Below are positions 21,278-29,504 of a DNA stretch of 46,613 nt, one piece after another. This DNA is from Bdellovibrionales bacterium (GTDB taxonomy: Bacteria; Bdellovibrionota; Bdellovibrionia; Bdellovibrionales; UBA1609). How positions within the stretch are numbered: position 1 is the stretch's first letter; every line of letters begins with the position of its first letter. Location of the stretch: NCBI GenBank assembly GCA_007128005.1, contig SKYF01000080.1, forward strand, positions 1 to 46,613, read 5' to 3'. Below the pieces are notes generated by a model. That model was not told the origin of the DNA. It saw nothing but the letters and a program-made list of their open reading frames with translations, and ran no database searches. The translations under genes and the position numbers were made by a program.

Positions 21278-21340
21278 CTGAGGTCCCCTTTCTGGAAATG
21301 TACGACATTGGTCTTAACCTCAGTATCGCCAGAAAAGGGG
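21278..21340 (-). promoter_or_regulatory. Structured hpf leader that can sequester the ribosome-binding site
   Basis: Minus-strand CCCCTTTTCTGG pairs with CCAGAAAGGGG (contains the SD-like GGGG) and CTGAGGT pairs with ACCTCAG immediately before the ATG. Confidence 0.5.
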
Positions 21341-21439
21341 GCTGCTCGCGACAAAAACCATCTCGAAATCTCACATTGAAACAAACTTTTTTAAATTAGA
21401 GGGAACTCTGTTGCCAAAAGCCCTTGGTCCCTATCAGGA

Positions 21440-22882
21440 TCAAAAGAACTTTTTTCTCTTCGAGGAAGGTAAAATCTTAAGCATTTCTCGATACTTAGCA
21501 ACTGTCCTGCGGGCAATTTTTATCCCATCCAGCTTGAGTTTTTCCACAATGTCTTGATCTGAGAGAGGCCTCTTCGGGTTTTCCTGACCCACCAATTGCT
21601 TGATCTTGAGCTTTACTGACTCACTGGCTAAAGAGTCCCCATCCGTCTTACTGATTCCAGAGTTGAAAAAGTACTTTAGCTCAAAAATACCCTGAGGAGT
21701 GTGCACATACTTGTTAGTTGTCACCCGGCTCACCGTGGATTCGTGCATTCCGATATCTGCAGCAATGTCTTTGAGGATCATGGGCTTAATAAAAGCTGCA
21801 CCCTTATCAAAAAAGTCCCTTTGGTGCTTAACAATACTTTCAGTGACTTTATAAATCGTGCGCTGTCGCTGATGGATCGACTTAATCAGCCAAACCGCTG
21901 AGCGCAATTTGTCCTGAATGTACTCCTGAGCATTTCCATCTGCTGATTTTCCATCAGACTTTAAAATGTTCTTGTACAAATTCGAAATCCTCAGCCGCGG
22001 CAACCCGTCTTCATTCAACGAGACAACGTAATCTTCGCCCACTTTGTAAACGTAAACATCTGGAGTCACAAATTGCACATCAGGAGTCACATAGGCTCTT
22101 CCTGGCTTCGGCTCCATCCCATAAATAATTTTGCACATTTCAATGACATCATTGATCTCAAGGTTCATCGCTTTAGCAATTCCAGGATAATTCTTTTTTT
22201 CAAGATCATGTAAATGCTCGTTAATTATCTTCACTAGATCATGGGTGTCCTCTTCAAGATGTTTTGCTTGAATCAGCAGACACTCCTTTAGATCTCTCGC
22301 TCCCACCCCCGGAGGATCAAACTCTTGAACAAAGGGTAAAATCTCCTCTAGTTCCTGGACCTCCACTCCCTCATCCACAGCAATACTTTCAAGAGAAACC
22401 TTTATATAGCCATCGTCATCGATGTAGCTAATGAGCAGAGCTAAGAGCGATTCTTCCTCATCATTGAACCCCCCTAAACTCAACTGCCACATCAAGTGAT
22501 CGTGAAGAGTCTGGCTAGTTGAAATAATGTTTTCGTAATTCATTATCTCTTCACTGCCAGAACCAGTCGACTGAACTGGTCTGGTGGAATTATCTACATA
22601 GTTTTCCCATTCAAACTCCTCTTGTCTTCGTGGATCGGCACTCTCTGCCGTATCTCCAGCGCTAGCAGTGTCTTGGGCAGTTTGACTGTCAATCTTAGAT
22701 GATCTCTCGTCCTCAACAGTCTCTTGAAACTCCTCGAGGACGGGGTTTTCAATAAGCTCTTTTCTCACAGCATTCTCAAGCTCCATTCTAGATAACTGTA
22801 AAAGCTTAATTGCCTGCTGCAGCTGCGGGGTCATGCGCAGTTGCTGTGAGAGCTTCAAACTGGTCTTTAATTGCATCGCCAT
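21440..22882 (-). CDS. rpoN: RNA polymerase sigma-54 factor
   Basis: SLKLSQQLRMTPQLQQAIKLLQLSRMEL, IGMHESTVSRVTTNKYVHTPQGIFELKYFF, RPN box ARRTVAKYREML. Confidence 0.98.
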   Translation of the reverse strand: MAMQLKTSLKLSQQLRMTPQLQQAIKLLQLSRMELENAVRKELIENPVLEEFQETVEDERSSKIDSQTAQDTASAGDTAESADPRRQEEFEWENYVDNSTRPVQSTGSGSEEIMNYENIISTSQTLHDHLMWQLSLGGFNDEEESLLALLISYIDDDGYIKVSLESIAVDEGVEVQELEEILPFVQEFDPPGVGARDLKECLLIQAKHLEEDTHDLVKIINEHLHDLEKKNYPGIAKAMNLEINDVIEMCKIIYGMEPKPGRAYVTPDVQFVTPDVYVYKVGEDYVVSLNEDGLPRLRISNLYKNILKSDGKSADGNAQEYIQDKLRSAVWLIKSIHQRQRTIYKVTESIVKHQRDFFDKGAAFIKPMILKDIAADIGMHESTVSRVTTNKYVHTPQGIFELKYFFNSGISKTDGDSLASESVKLKIKQLVGQENPKRPLSDQDIVEKLKLDGIKIARRTVAKYREMLKILPSSKRKKFF

Positions 22883-22899
22883 GAGTCTATCCTCTATGC

Positions 22900-23625
22900 T
22901 CAGTCTAGCTTAAAATTTTCGCCCAGGTAAAACTTCCTCGCCACTTCAGATTCCGCCACATTTTGGGCAGACCCCTCTACTTCTATTTTACCCTCTTTTA
23001 GGATATATGCCCAGTCACAAATCCCTAGAGTCTCGCGCACATTGTGGTCAGTTATGAGAACTCCCAGACCCCGTTTCTGCAGACCTCGGACAATTGCCTG
23101 AATCTCACCCACTGCAATCGGATCAATCCCAGCAAAAGGCTCGTCCAATAAAAGGAATTTAGGCTCCCCAGCCAAAGCCCGGGCAATTTCGACCCTTCTT
23201 CGCTCACCTCCAGAGAGAGCATAACCATAACTGGACCGCACATGGTCGACTCTGAAATCTTCTAGCAAAAAGTCCAGTCTTTCCCTTTTCCTTGAACCCG
23301 AATAGCCATGGGCCTCCAAGGCCACCAAAATGTTCTCTGCGACAGTGAGACGTCTAAAAACACTGGCCTCCTGAGGGAGGTAACTCAACCCCATTCGAGC
23401 TCGCTGGTACATCGCTAGCTGACCGATGGATTGGTCATCCAAAAAAACGTCTCCTTGATCCGGTCTCACCAAACCTACGACCATATAAAAACTGGTTGTC
23501 TTGCCTGCCCCATTCGGGCCCAATAGCCCCACAATCTGGCCGCTCTCAATGGCAAAAGAAACATCTTTTACCACCTGCCGCTGCTTGAAGCTCTTGCTAA
23601 TTGTGGTGACTTTTAACTGATTCAA
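22900..23625 (-). CDS. lptB: LPS export ABC transporter ATP-binding protein LptB
   Basis: GPNGAGKTTSFYMVVGL, GLSYLPQEASVFRRLTV, LSGGERRRVEIARALA, FLLLDEPFAGIDPIAV; upstream of rpoN. Confidence 0.96.
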   Translation of the reverse strand: MNQLKVTTISKSFKQRQVVKDVSFAIESGQIVGLLGPNGAGKTTSFYMVVGLVRPDQGDVFLDDQSIGQLAMYQRARMGLSYLPQEASVFRRLTVAENILVALEAHGYSGSRKRERLDFLLEDFRVDHVRSSYGYALSGGERRRVEIARALAGEPKFLLLDEPFAGIDPIAVGEIQAIVRGLQKRGLGVLITDHNVRETLGICDWAYILKEGKIEVEGSAQNVAESEVARKFYLGENFKLD

Positions 23626-24617
23626 TTCACTTTCTCCAAACTTTCCTTCTCTACTCTGGCCCTGGCTCTTTCGACTATCACTTGAGTCCCCCCATCAAGA
23701 AGGACTATTCTCTCACCCTGTAGCTCATCTCTATCCTGTACAACTCGAGGCTGTCCTTCAAAGACAAAGCGCCGTTCACTCAGATAAGCCCGTACTGTCT
23801 TGGAAGTCACTCTCTTTTCATCGTCCCAAGCACGCACGCCACCTCCCACCAGCACTCTCTTAACCTGTTGAGTGGGGGCATCATACTCGAACTCAGCCCG
23901 ACTTCCAGTCACTCGCATATTGTCCCAATCCATCACCACATTGCCCACAAAAACACCCATTCTCTTTAAGCCACTGAACTCGGCGGTGTGGCTTCTAATA
24001 TCGAATTCTCTGCCTCTTTCCAAGCCTTGAACCCCATGCACATTTCCCTGTACAAAAACCTGAGAGGTTACCAAATCAGCATCCAGAGAGTCACCCGTCA
24101 AACTTAAGCCCTGTCCAAACTCATTTCTCGGCTCAAGCATCTTAACCTGAGTGGGACTATTCAGACGGCGGTCCTCAGAAGAGTAAATGACTGTTTCGGT
24201 TCTATACTCGTAGCCATTGGCTGAACGAATCAGCACCTCTCCCTCCACACGGATGTTCTTAGTCAACAGCTCCACCACCCCCCGAGCTCCCGTCACAGTG
24301 AACTGAGCTCCCTCTGCGGAAAAAAACACCGCCTTTACCTCAAACAGATTCCAGCGCTCTTGCCCTCTGAGGCTCTGAGCCTGATCTGCCCAGAGTTCCC
24401 ACTCCCTCAATCCCTGGCGAGCTTCGACCAAATGCACTGAACTCATCACCTGCTCGATATCCTCAGCCAAAGGCTGCCAACCCACCTTGCTCTTCTCAGC
24501 CTGAGTCGAGATTTCATTCACATCCCGAGGCCAAATTATGACAAGCTGCACCACCAAGAGGGTTAGAAGAACAAGCAAAGAAAGTCGCCCCACCTGAGGG
24601 GTCCAAAAGCTCCTCAT
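23622..24617 (-). CDS. Fused LptC-LptA-like LPS transport protein
   Basis: 331 aa; N-terminal TM plus LptC-like region followed by OstA/LptA-like beta repeats (VFVQGNVHG..., TGSRAEFEYDAPTQQVKRVLVGGGVRAWDDEKRVTSKTV); only one gene where lptC and lptA are expected. Confidence 0.75.
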   Translation of the reverse strand: MRSFWTPQVGRLSLLVLLTLLVVQLVIIWPRDVNEISTQAEKSKVGWQPLAEDIEQVMSSVHLVEARQGLREWELWADQAQSLRGQERWNLFEVKAVFFSAEGAQFTVTGARGVVELLTKNIRVEGEVLIRSANGYEYRTETVIYSSEDRRLNSPTQVKMLEPRNEFGQGLSLTGDSLDADLVTSQVFVQGNVHGVQGLERGREFDIRSHTAEFSGLKRMGVFVGNVVMDWDNMRVTGSRAEFEYDAPTQQVKRVLVGGGVRAWDDEKRVTSKTVRAYLSERRFVFEGQPRVVQDRDELQGERIVLLDGGTQVIVERARARVEKESLEKVN

Positions 24618-24672
24618 GTCGCCATGATATCATAATTTGCCAGAAATTTTGCCGACTTTGCTAAAGAGCCTC

Positions 24673-25407
24673 ATGATTTCTTCCGAAGATGATTCAGCAA
24701 TGGAAAATTGGTTCATATGTCAAAATGAGGAAGTTTCAGGGCCCTTTCTGACTGAAGAGGTCAAGGTTCAACTAAAAAATGGCCTGATCTCGAAAAACAG
24801 CCTGATATGGGGCCGTCTGCACCCTTCCTGGCTGCCGGCCAAAAGTTGGCTCCGACACCTGGACCACCTTGTTACTCAATCCCTAAAGTCTAGCTCACCG
24901 CCAGATCAGTGGCACTATGCACTCAATGGGCAATCTTATGGTCCCTTCACACAAGAAGCTCTGGTACAGGAGCTGTCTTCGACCGGACCAATTGAGAGTA
25001 TTCTTCTCTGGACCAAGGACATGAAGAACTGGGCGCCGATCTTTGAATTCCCAGAAATTTTAGACGCCATCGGGGTCAACAAGCGTCAGTTCCCCAGGGC
25101 TCCTTTAACTGGAGAGGCAAAGATTCAAAGCCAGCCACAACAGACCGGCCAGCTGCAAAGTGTTAGCGAGGGCGGGCTTTCTCTCAGTGGAGTCTTTCTG
25201 CCTATAGGAGAAGTCTTTTCTTTGGAGATTCTCAGCAATGACCTTCAGTCCTCAATTCAATGCAAAGCTCAAGTCCGGTACCGCAGCGAAACGGGGATCA
25301 CAGGGCTCAAGTTCACTCTGTTGCCTCAAGAGGGAAAGAATATCCTGATTCAGTACTTAAAACAGGCCATTCCCGAAGACACCACTACCATCACTCAGGC
25401 TGCTTAA
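24673..25407 (+). CDS. GYF_2-GYF_2-PilZ domain protein (ORF opens at 24637)
   Basis: WFICQNEEVSGPFLTEEVKVQLKNGLISKNSLIW and WHYALNGQSYGPFTQEALVQELS...LLWTKDMKNWAPI are tandem GYF_2-like units; C-terminal RQFPR (RxxxR) and SVSEGG (D/NxSxxG-like) fit PilZ. Start site uncertain. Confidence 0.75.
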   Translation: MISSEDDSAMENWFICQNEEVSGPFLTEEVKVQLKNGLISKNSLIWGRLHPSWLPAKSWLRHLDHLVTQSLKSSSPPDQWHYALNGQSYGPFTQEALVQELSSTGPIESILLWTKDMKNWAPIFEFPEILDAIGVNKRQFPRAPLTGEAKIQSQPQQTGQLQSVSEGGLSLSGVFLPIGEVFSLEILSNDLQSSIQCKAQVRYRSETGITGLKFTLLPQEGKNILIQYLKQAIPEDTTTITQAA

Positions 25408-25975
25408 AGTCGGGGCGCTGAATGACAGCGAAATTGATCTGTACGATTCCTGCTTCTGTGGCTGTGTACATGACTTTCTTAAGAGACAAAAAGTCGATTT
25501 CTTTGTCTGCCTGAATAGTGATTTTGCGAAAATCATCTAGAGCATCGGCGGCTGCCCCTCTGGCTTCGCTCACAGCTTGGCGGATCCGCTCAGGGACCCT
25601 GTCCTTTTCCCTCTCCCCTTCGGCGATGAGCTCCACAAGTCCCCTACGCAGAGGCTCAACCAGCCAGTCCTCCTGGGCCTTTACTTGATCAAAAGAGGCG
25701 AGAGTCACATTGTTCAGCTGTAGATTCAATGGCGACAAAGTCACCACATTGGAAGGCCTTAACTCCCTCGTCTCTCTGGCGTCGGGAAGGGAGACCTCCT
25801 TGGGGATAAAGATCACATCTCCCGTGGTGGCATAGTTCTGCAGAAGAAACACCACCAAAACAGTGAACAGATCCACCATTGCCGTCAACTGCAACACAGC
25901 TACGACCTTGCGCTTGTTACCACCTTTAGGGCGCCCTCTCTTGTCACGACCACCGCCGGGTATGTAAATTGGCAT
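25391..25975 (-). CDS. ExbD/TolR-type biopolymer transport protein (AglQ/AglS-like)
   Basis: LQLTAMVDLFTVLVVFLLQNYA with the TM Asp, periplasmic domain. Likely start MPIYIPGGG (25975) rather than the longer ORF. Confidence 0.88.
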   Translation of the reverse strand: MPIYIPGGGRDKRGRPKGGNKRKVVAVLQLTAMVDLFTVLVVFLLQNYATTGDVIFIPKEVSLPDARETRELRPSNVVTLSPLNLQLNNVTLASFDQVKAQEDWLVEPLRRGLVELIAEGEREKDRVPERIRQAVSEARGAAADALDDFRKITIQADKEIDFLSLKKVMYTATEAGIVQINFAVIQRPDFKQPE

Positions 25976-26445
25976 TACTGAACCCCTCCCGTCGCGACCG
26001 AAATTTGCGGAAATCCCGCTGCAAGCAGGGAGTCCATGCCCCAAATAAGGGTTTTATAAGGCAGCTCGTCCTCCACTGTAATCACCGCATCGACCTTCTC
26101 TGGATAAAGCTCTTTCACTCGCCTGAGCTCCCTCAACAGCCCACTTAAATCGTACTCACCTTCGACCTTTTCTATGCGCTGAGATTCTCTACCTACCACA
26201 ACCCGATAGCCATCGGCCCGGACATCCACGCGAAAGGGAATATCTGCCTGGGGAGGGATATCCACTGGTTCATCGGATGTCCTTTTGCCGTACATGGAGC
26301 TGCCGATCTGAATCATCGACACCTGAGTCCACACGGCAGTGATCAGTAGAAAAATAACAAGAACACTCATCAGGTCGATAAAAGGGACAATGTTGAGATC
26401 CACATTTACCTGCCGCCCTGTGTCCTTCTCCTGAATTTCAGCCAT
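25975..26445 (-). CDS. ExbD/TolR-type biopolymer transport protein (AglQ/AglS-like)
   Basis: VNVDLNIVPFIDLMSVLVIFLLITAVW, typical N-terminal TM with Asp; TolR-like periplasmic region. Confidence 0.92.
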   Translation of the reverse strand: MAEIQEKDTGRQVNVDLNIVPFIDLMSVLVIFLLITAVWTQVSMIQIGSSMYGKRTSDEPVDIPPQADIPFRVDVRADGYRVVVGRESQRIEKVEGEYDLSGLLRELRRVKELYPEKVDAVITVEDELPYKTLIWGMDSLLAAGFPQISVATGGVQ

Positions 26446-26452
26446 AGTCTGA

Positions 26453-27133
26453 TTAATCCTTCATTTTGTCTCTGTTGGCGACCACGACGTTCATCATGCT
26501 CATACTGCTTTCAAGCATATCATTGATGGCCCGACCAATACGGATCTGAAAAAATCCAAAGGCCACAATCGCGATGATCGCCACAAGAAGTCCAAAGGCT
26601 GTACAGTTCAGTGCCGCCGAGATACCACGAGAGAGCATAGCGGCTTTTGTCGCAGCATCAGCCTCGGCCACCCCCGAGAAAGAAATAATCAAGCCCATGA
26701 TGGTTCCAAGCAGCCCTACCAAAACCCCTAGGTTTCCAAATATCGCCAAAAACGAGGTCCAGCCTTCAAGCCTAGGAGATTCACGTAAAACTGAAGCATC
26801 CATGGCCACCTGAACCTCTTCATCAGGCCGACGGTTCAAAACTTGAATCAGTCCCGCCTTCAGCGTGTTGGTTAAGGGTGTTGGACGACTGTCACAGTAG
26901 GCGATCGCCTGCTTCAAATCCCCCCTAAGCAACATGGCAAAGAGGTTCTCACTGACACTCGCCCGATCAACTGTGAGCCGCTGTAGTGTCAGCATCCTCT
27001 CCACAATCAGGAACAAAGCCGCTATCCCAACCAAGGCAATGAGGAACATCACTGGCCCCCCCTCGCAGAAAGCCTTGGTCACAAAGTTATTGTAACCTGC
27101 ACATCTATTCATAATATCTATTGCTGGATCCAA
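26453..27133 (-). CDS. TolQ/ExbB/MotA-type proton channel protein (AglR-like)
   Basis: FLAIFGNLGVLVGLLGTIMGLIISFSGVAEADAATKAAMLSRGISAALNCTAFGLLVAIIAIVAFGFFQ. Confidence 0.93.
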   Translation of the reverse strand: MDPAIDIMNRCAGYNNFVTKAFCEGGPVMFLIALVGIAALFLIVERMLTLQRLTVDRASVSENLFAMLLRGDLKQAIAYCDSRPTPLTNTLKAGLIQVLNRRPDEEVQVAMDASVLRESPRLEGWTSFLAIFGNLGVLVGLLGTIMGLIISFSGVAEADAATKAAMLSRGISAALNCTAFGLLVAIIAIVAFGFFQIRIGRAINDMLESSMSMMNVVVANRDKMKD

Positions 27134-27152
27134 GCTAATACCCTCCCCTTAT

Positions 27153-29222
27153 TTATTGTGACGTAAAAACAAACGGAAATAAGACCCGACCAATCTGGTC
27201 CGGTGGCATCTCCGGAAACCTCCAGGTTCTCAACAGCCGAATCACACACTCTGCCACACTGTTTGTCCCCATATCATTGCTATTGATCACGGCCCGAATC
27301 ACCCTTCCCCTCTCATCAATGTCCCACTCCAAAACAACTTTTCCGTAGAGGTTGGGGTTGCGGTTGAGCTGGGTTTCATAGCAAGAGCGAATAGCCGAAC
27401 GATTGTTGAGAATGACCCTGCGAATGGCCTCTCGATCTATGGTTGGCGAAAATTCAGCCTCAACTCCCTCAACGTTGATATTGACAGTTCCCCTCTGGCC
27501 AAGGGCACCACCTGTTCCATAGCCAAAGCTTCCTGATCCCCGCCCTTTGGTTCCCACTCCGGAAAGACCCTCTGTGGCAGCACCCTTGCCGCCTCCAGTG
27601 TCCCGCAGTCTTCCACCTATTCCATCACCCGCCCGATCCTCTGCCTGGCCGGTGCGCCCCGTAGCCCTATCGGCAAGACCTGTCAGCTCCCCACTGCCCT
27701 CAAAGGCCCGGTCCAACCTTTCACGAGTGCCCCCGCCCCCAAAGGCCCCAAGCAAACCCATTTTACTTGGGTCGGGCCTCTGACTCTTGGCGCTGGCCCC
27801 TTCTTGCTCACCTGTTTTCACAGAACCCCCTTTAGGCCTGGCCGACACCTTGGTGTCTTTGGGGGCCGGTCTTGCGGCTGGCTTGACCTCCGCGGCTTTT
27901 CCGGGATCCTTGGGCTGAGTAATCTGAGGTCTTTGTTGGGCCTTGGGTTTTTGTTCCGTGATTTGAACCACTTTTTTCTCCCTCACCTCACGCTTTTCTT
28001 CCGCCACGGGGACCACCTGGGGTGGGGGCTTAGGCTTAGGCCTAGGTGGCTGAAAGGTCACCGTGGCTTTCCTAAGGGGCTCCTCAATCAAGCTGCCATC
28101 ATCCAAAGGGGCCGGCTCATAAACCTGGATGTATAAACCCAGAATCAGCGCCACGAGGAAGGCTAGAGCCACTCCCGTTAGCTCTGAACTAGATAGGTCG
28201 ATAAGGGGGGCAACCAAGGCCTTAGGCGTTGCTGCAGAATATCTAATAAAAAGAGAAATCATCTCCCCCGGCAGATCCAGCCGTAGCATCTCCCCTTGAC
28301 GAAGCTCAAGCTCCCTCAAGCCTCCCTGACCGCGAAATCGACTAGCAAGCGATGGGTCGGAAAGAGCCAGGCTTTTAACTGAATCCAACCACAACTGGCC
28401 CTGAATACCTGTTGTCAAAGAAATAAGAGCATTGCCTTCTAAACGAATGAGAGGAAAACCCGCTCCATTGGACTTTAGACCTGGAACTTGAACTTCTGCA
28501 TGGGCTCCCGCCCCAATCCGAATCACTCCTCGGTCCTTAAAGTGCTGGGTCGACAACACTCGATCCTTCCACACAACCAGAACTTCTAAAAGAGGACCTT
28601 TTTGAGGTTTCAAGACCTCTGAAAGGTCCCTAATCTGACTGGGGGGAGCAAAAGTTTTCCCCCTCTTCTTTTTCTTAGTCCAGGTCTTGGCAGCTAAAGC
28701 CACTCCGCCGGTAGGCGTCCCACTGACCGAAGCTGGACTCTCTTTGGTCATGGTGACCACTGGGACTGCTGGAGCTGCAGGAGCCACCGCAGGCTTTGCA
28801 GGCGCCGGTGGCACCGGAGGCTCCGCTTGCTCTGGCACCGGAGGCTCCGCTTGTTGTGGCACCCGAGGCACCTCTACTTGCGGTGGCGCTGGCGGCTCCG
28901 CTCGAGGAGGTGCGACTGGCTTGGGAACTCCAATAAAGAATTCGATTCGGTAGGCACCCATTCTAAGCTCATCGCCAGACTGGAGAGGTTCATCTAAAAC
29001 GCGCTGACCACGCAGAATCGTTCCCGTCCGAGAACCCAGGTCTGAGATGTAGTAGCCTGACTGGCGATCTTCAATAATGGCGTGCAGAGGCGACACGCTT
29101 TCATCTTGGAGGTCCACCTGGACATCGGCGTTTCGTCCAAAAACAATCTGCTCCTGGTCAAACTGCTTCACCGACTCCAGTTGATCATTCTTGTAGATGC
29201 GTAAAAGCACTGGTGGTTTCAA
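27153..29222 (-). CDS. FHA-domain, TonB-like gliding protein (PglI/AgmX C-terminal domain; GltG-like)
   Basis: FHA motif IVFGRNADVQVDLQDESVSPLHAIIEDRQSGYYISDLGSRTGTILRG; Pro-rich linkers; TM; C-terminal AIRSCYETQLNRNPNLYGKVVLEWDIDERGRVIRAVINSNDMG...LLRTWRFP. Confidence 0.85.
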   Translation of the reverse strand: MKPPVLLRIYKNDQLESVKQFDQEQIVFGRNADVQVDLQDESVSPLHAIIEDRQSGYYISDLGSRTGTILRGQRVLDEPLQSGDELRMGAYRIEFFIGVPKPVAPPRAEPPAPPQVEVPRVPQQAEPPVPEQAEPPVPPAPAKPAVAPAAPAVPVVTMTKESPASVSGTPTGGVALAAKTWTKKKKRGKTFAPPSQIRDLSEVLKPQKGPLLEVLVVWKDRVLSTQHFKDRGVIRIGAGAHAEVQVPGLKSNGAGFPLIRLEGNALISLTTGIQGQLWLDSVKSLALSDPSLASRFRGQGGLRELELRQGEMLRLDLPGEMISLFIRYSAATPKALVAPLIDLSSSELTGVALAFLVALILGLYIQVYEPAPLDDGSLIEEPLRKATVTFQPPRPKPKPPPQVVPVAEEKREVREKKVVQITEQKPKAQQRPQITQPKDPGKAAEVKPAARPAPKDTKVSARPKGGSVKTGEQEGASAKSQRPDPSKMGLLGAFGGGGTRERLDRAFEGSGELTGLADRATGRTGQAEDRAGDGIGGRLRDTGGGKGAATEGLSGVGTKGRGSGSFGYGTGGALGQRGTVNINVEGVEAEFSPTIDREAIRRVILNNRSAIRSCYETQLNRNPNLYGKVVLEWDIDERGRVIRAVINSNDMGTNSVAECVIRLLRTWRFPEMPPDQIGRVLFPFVFTSQ
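28810..28857. repeat. Two tandem 24-bp units in the Pro/Ala/Glu linker of the FHA/TonB-like gene
   Basis: ggcaccggaggctccgcttgctct followed by ggcaccggaggctccgcttgttgt, then degenerate copies; encodes repeating (Q)AEPPVP. Confidence 0.8.
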
Positions 29223-29503
29223 TCGCCGCTCCTGCCTCTAGGTACATCTTCAGCTGTCCTCTGCATCTCGGGAACAAAGTTCTCCCTCAATCGAATCAGC
29301 CTCTTGTAATTAAACTGTCTTTGCTGCAGCAAATAGAGCAATTCCGGCTTAGCTGCCTCACCTTCAATGAGCTCATCTTCAAAATCAATAGTCGTCCGAC
29401 GTCGTCCATCAGGCTCCTCTGCTAATAGCAGCCCCCCCCAGGTCAATATAATAAGCCCTATCAATAATTTTGCTGTCCAACTGCCCATCTTCATCAATTC
29501 CAT
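29219..29503 (-). CDS. Small exported protein in gliding cluster
   Basis: 94 aa with hydrophobic signal LLIGLIILTWGGLLLAEE; overlaps the next gene and directly follows the large TPR gene. Confidence 0.75.
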   Translation of the reverse strand: MELMKMGSWTAKLLIGLIILTWGGLLLAEEPDGRRRTTIDFEDELIEGEAAKPELLYLLQQRQFNYKRLIRLRENFVPEMQRTAEDVPRGRSGD

Positions 29504-29504
29504 T

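Noticed and set aside
25976-26044. N-terminal extension of the second TolR-like ORF
   Set aside because: Reads MGHGLPACSGISANFGRDGRGSV from the overlapping upstream gene; start at MPIYIPGGG (25975) overlaps the upstream stop by 1 nt and gives a normal TolR N-terminus.
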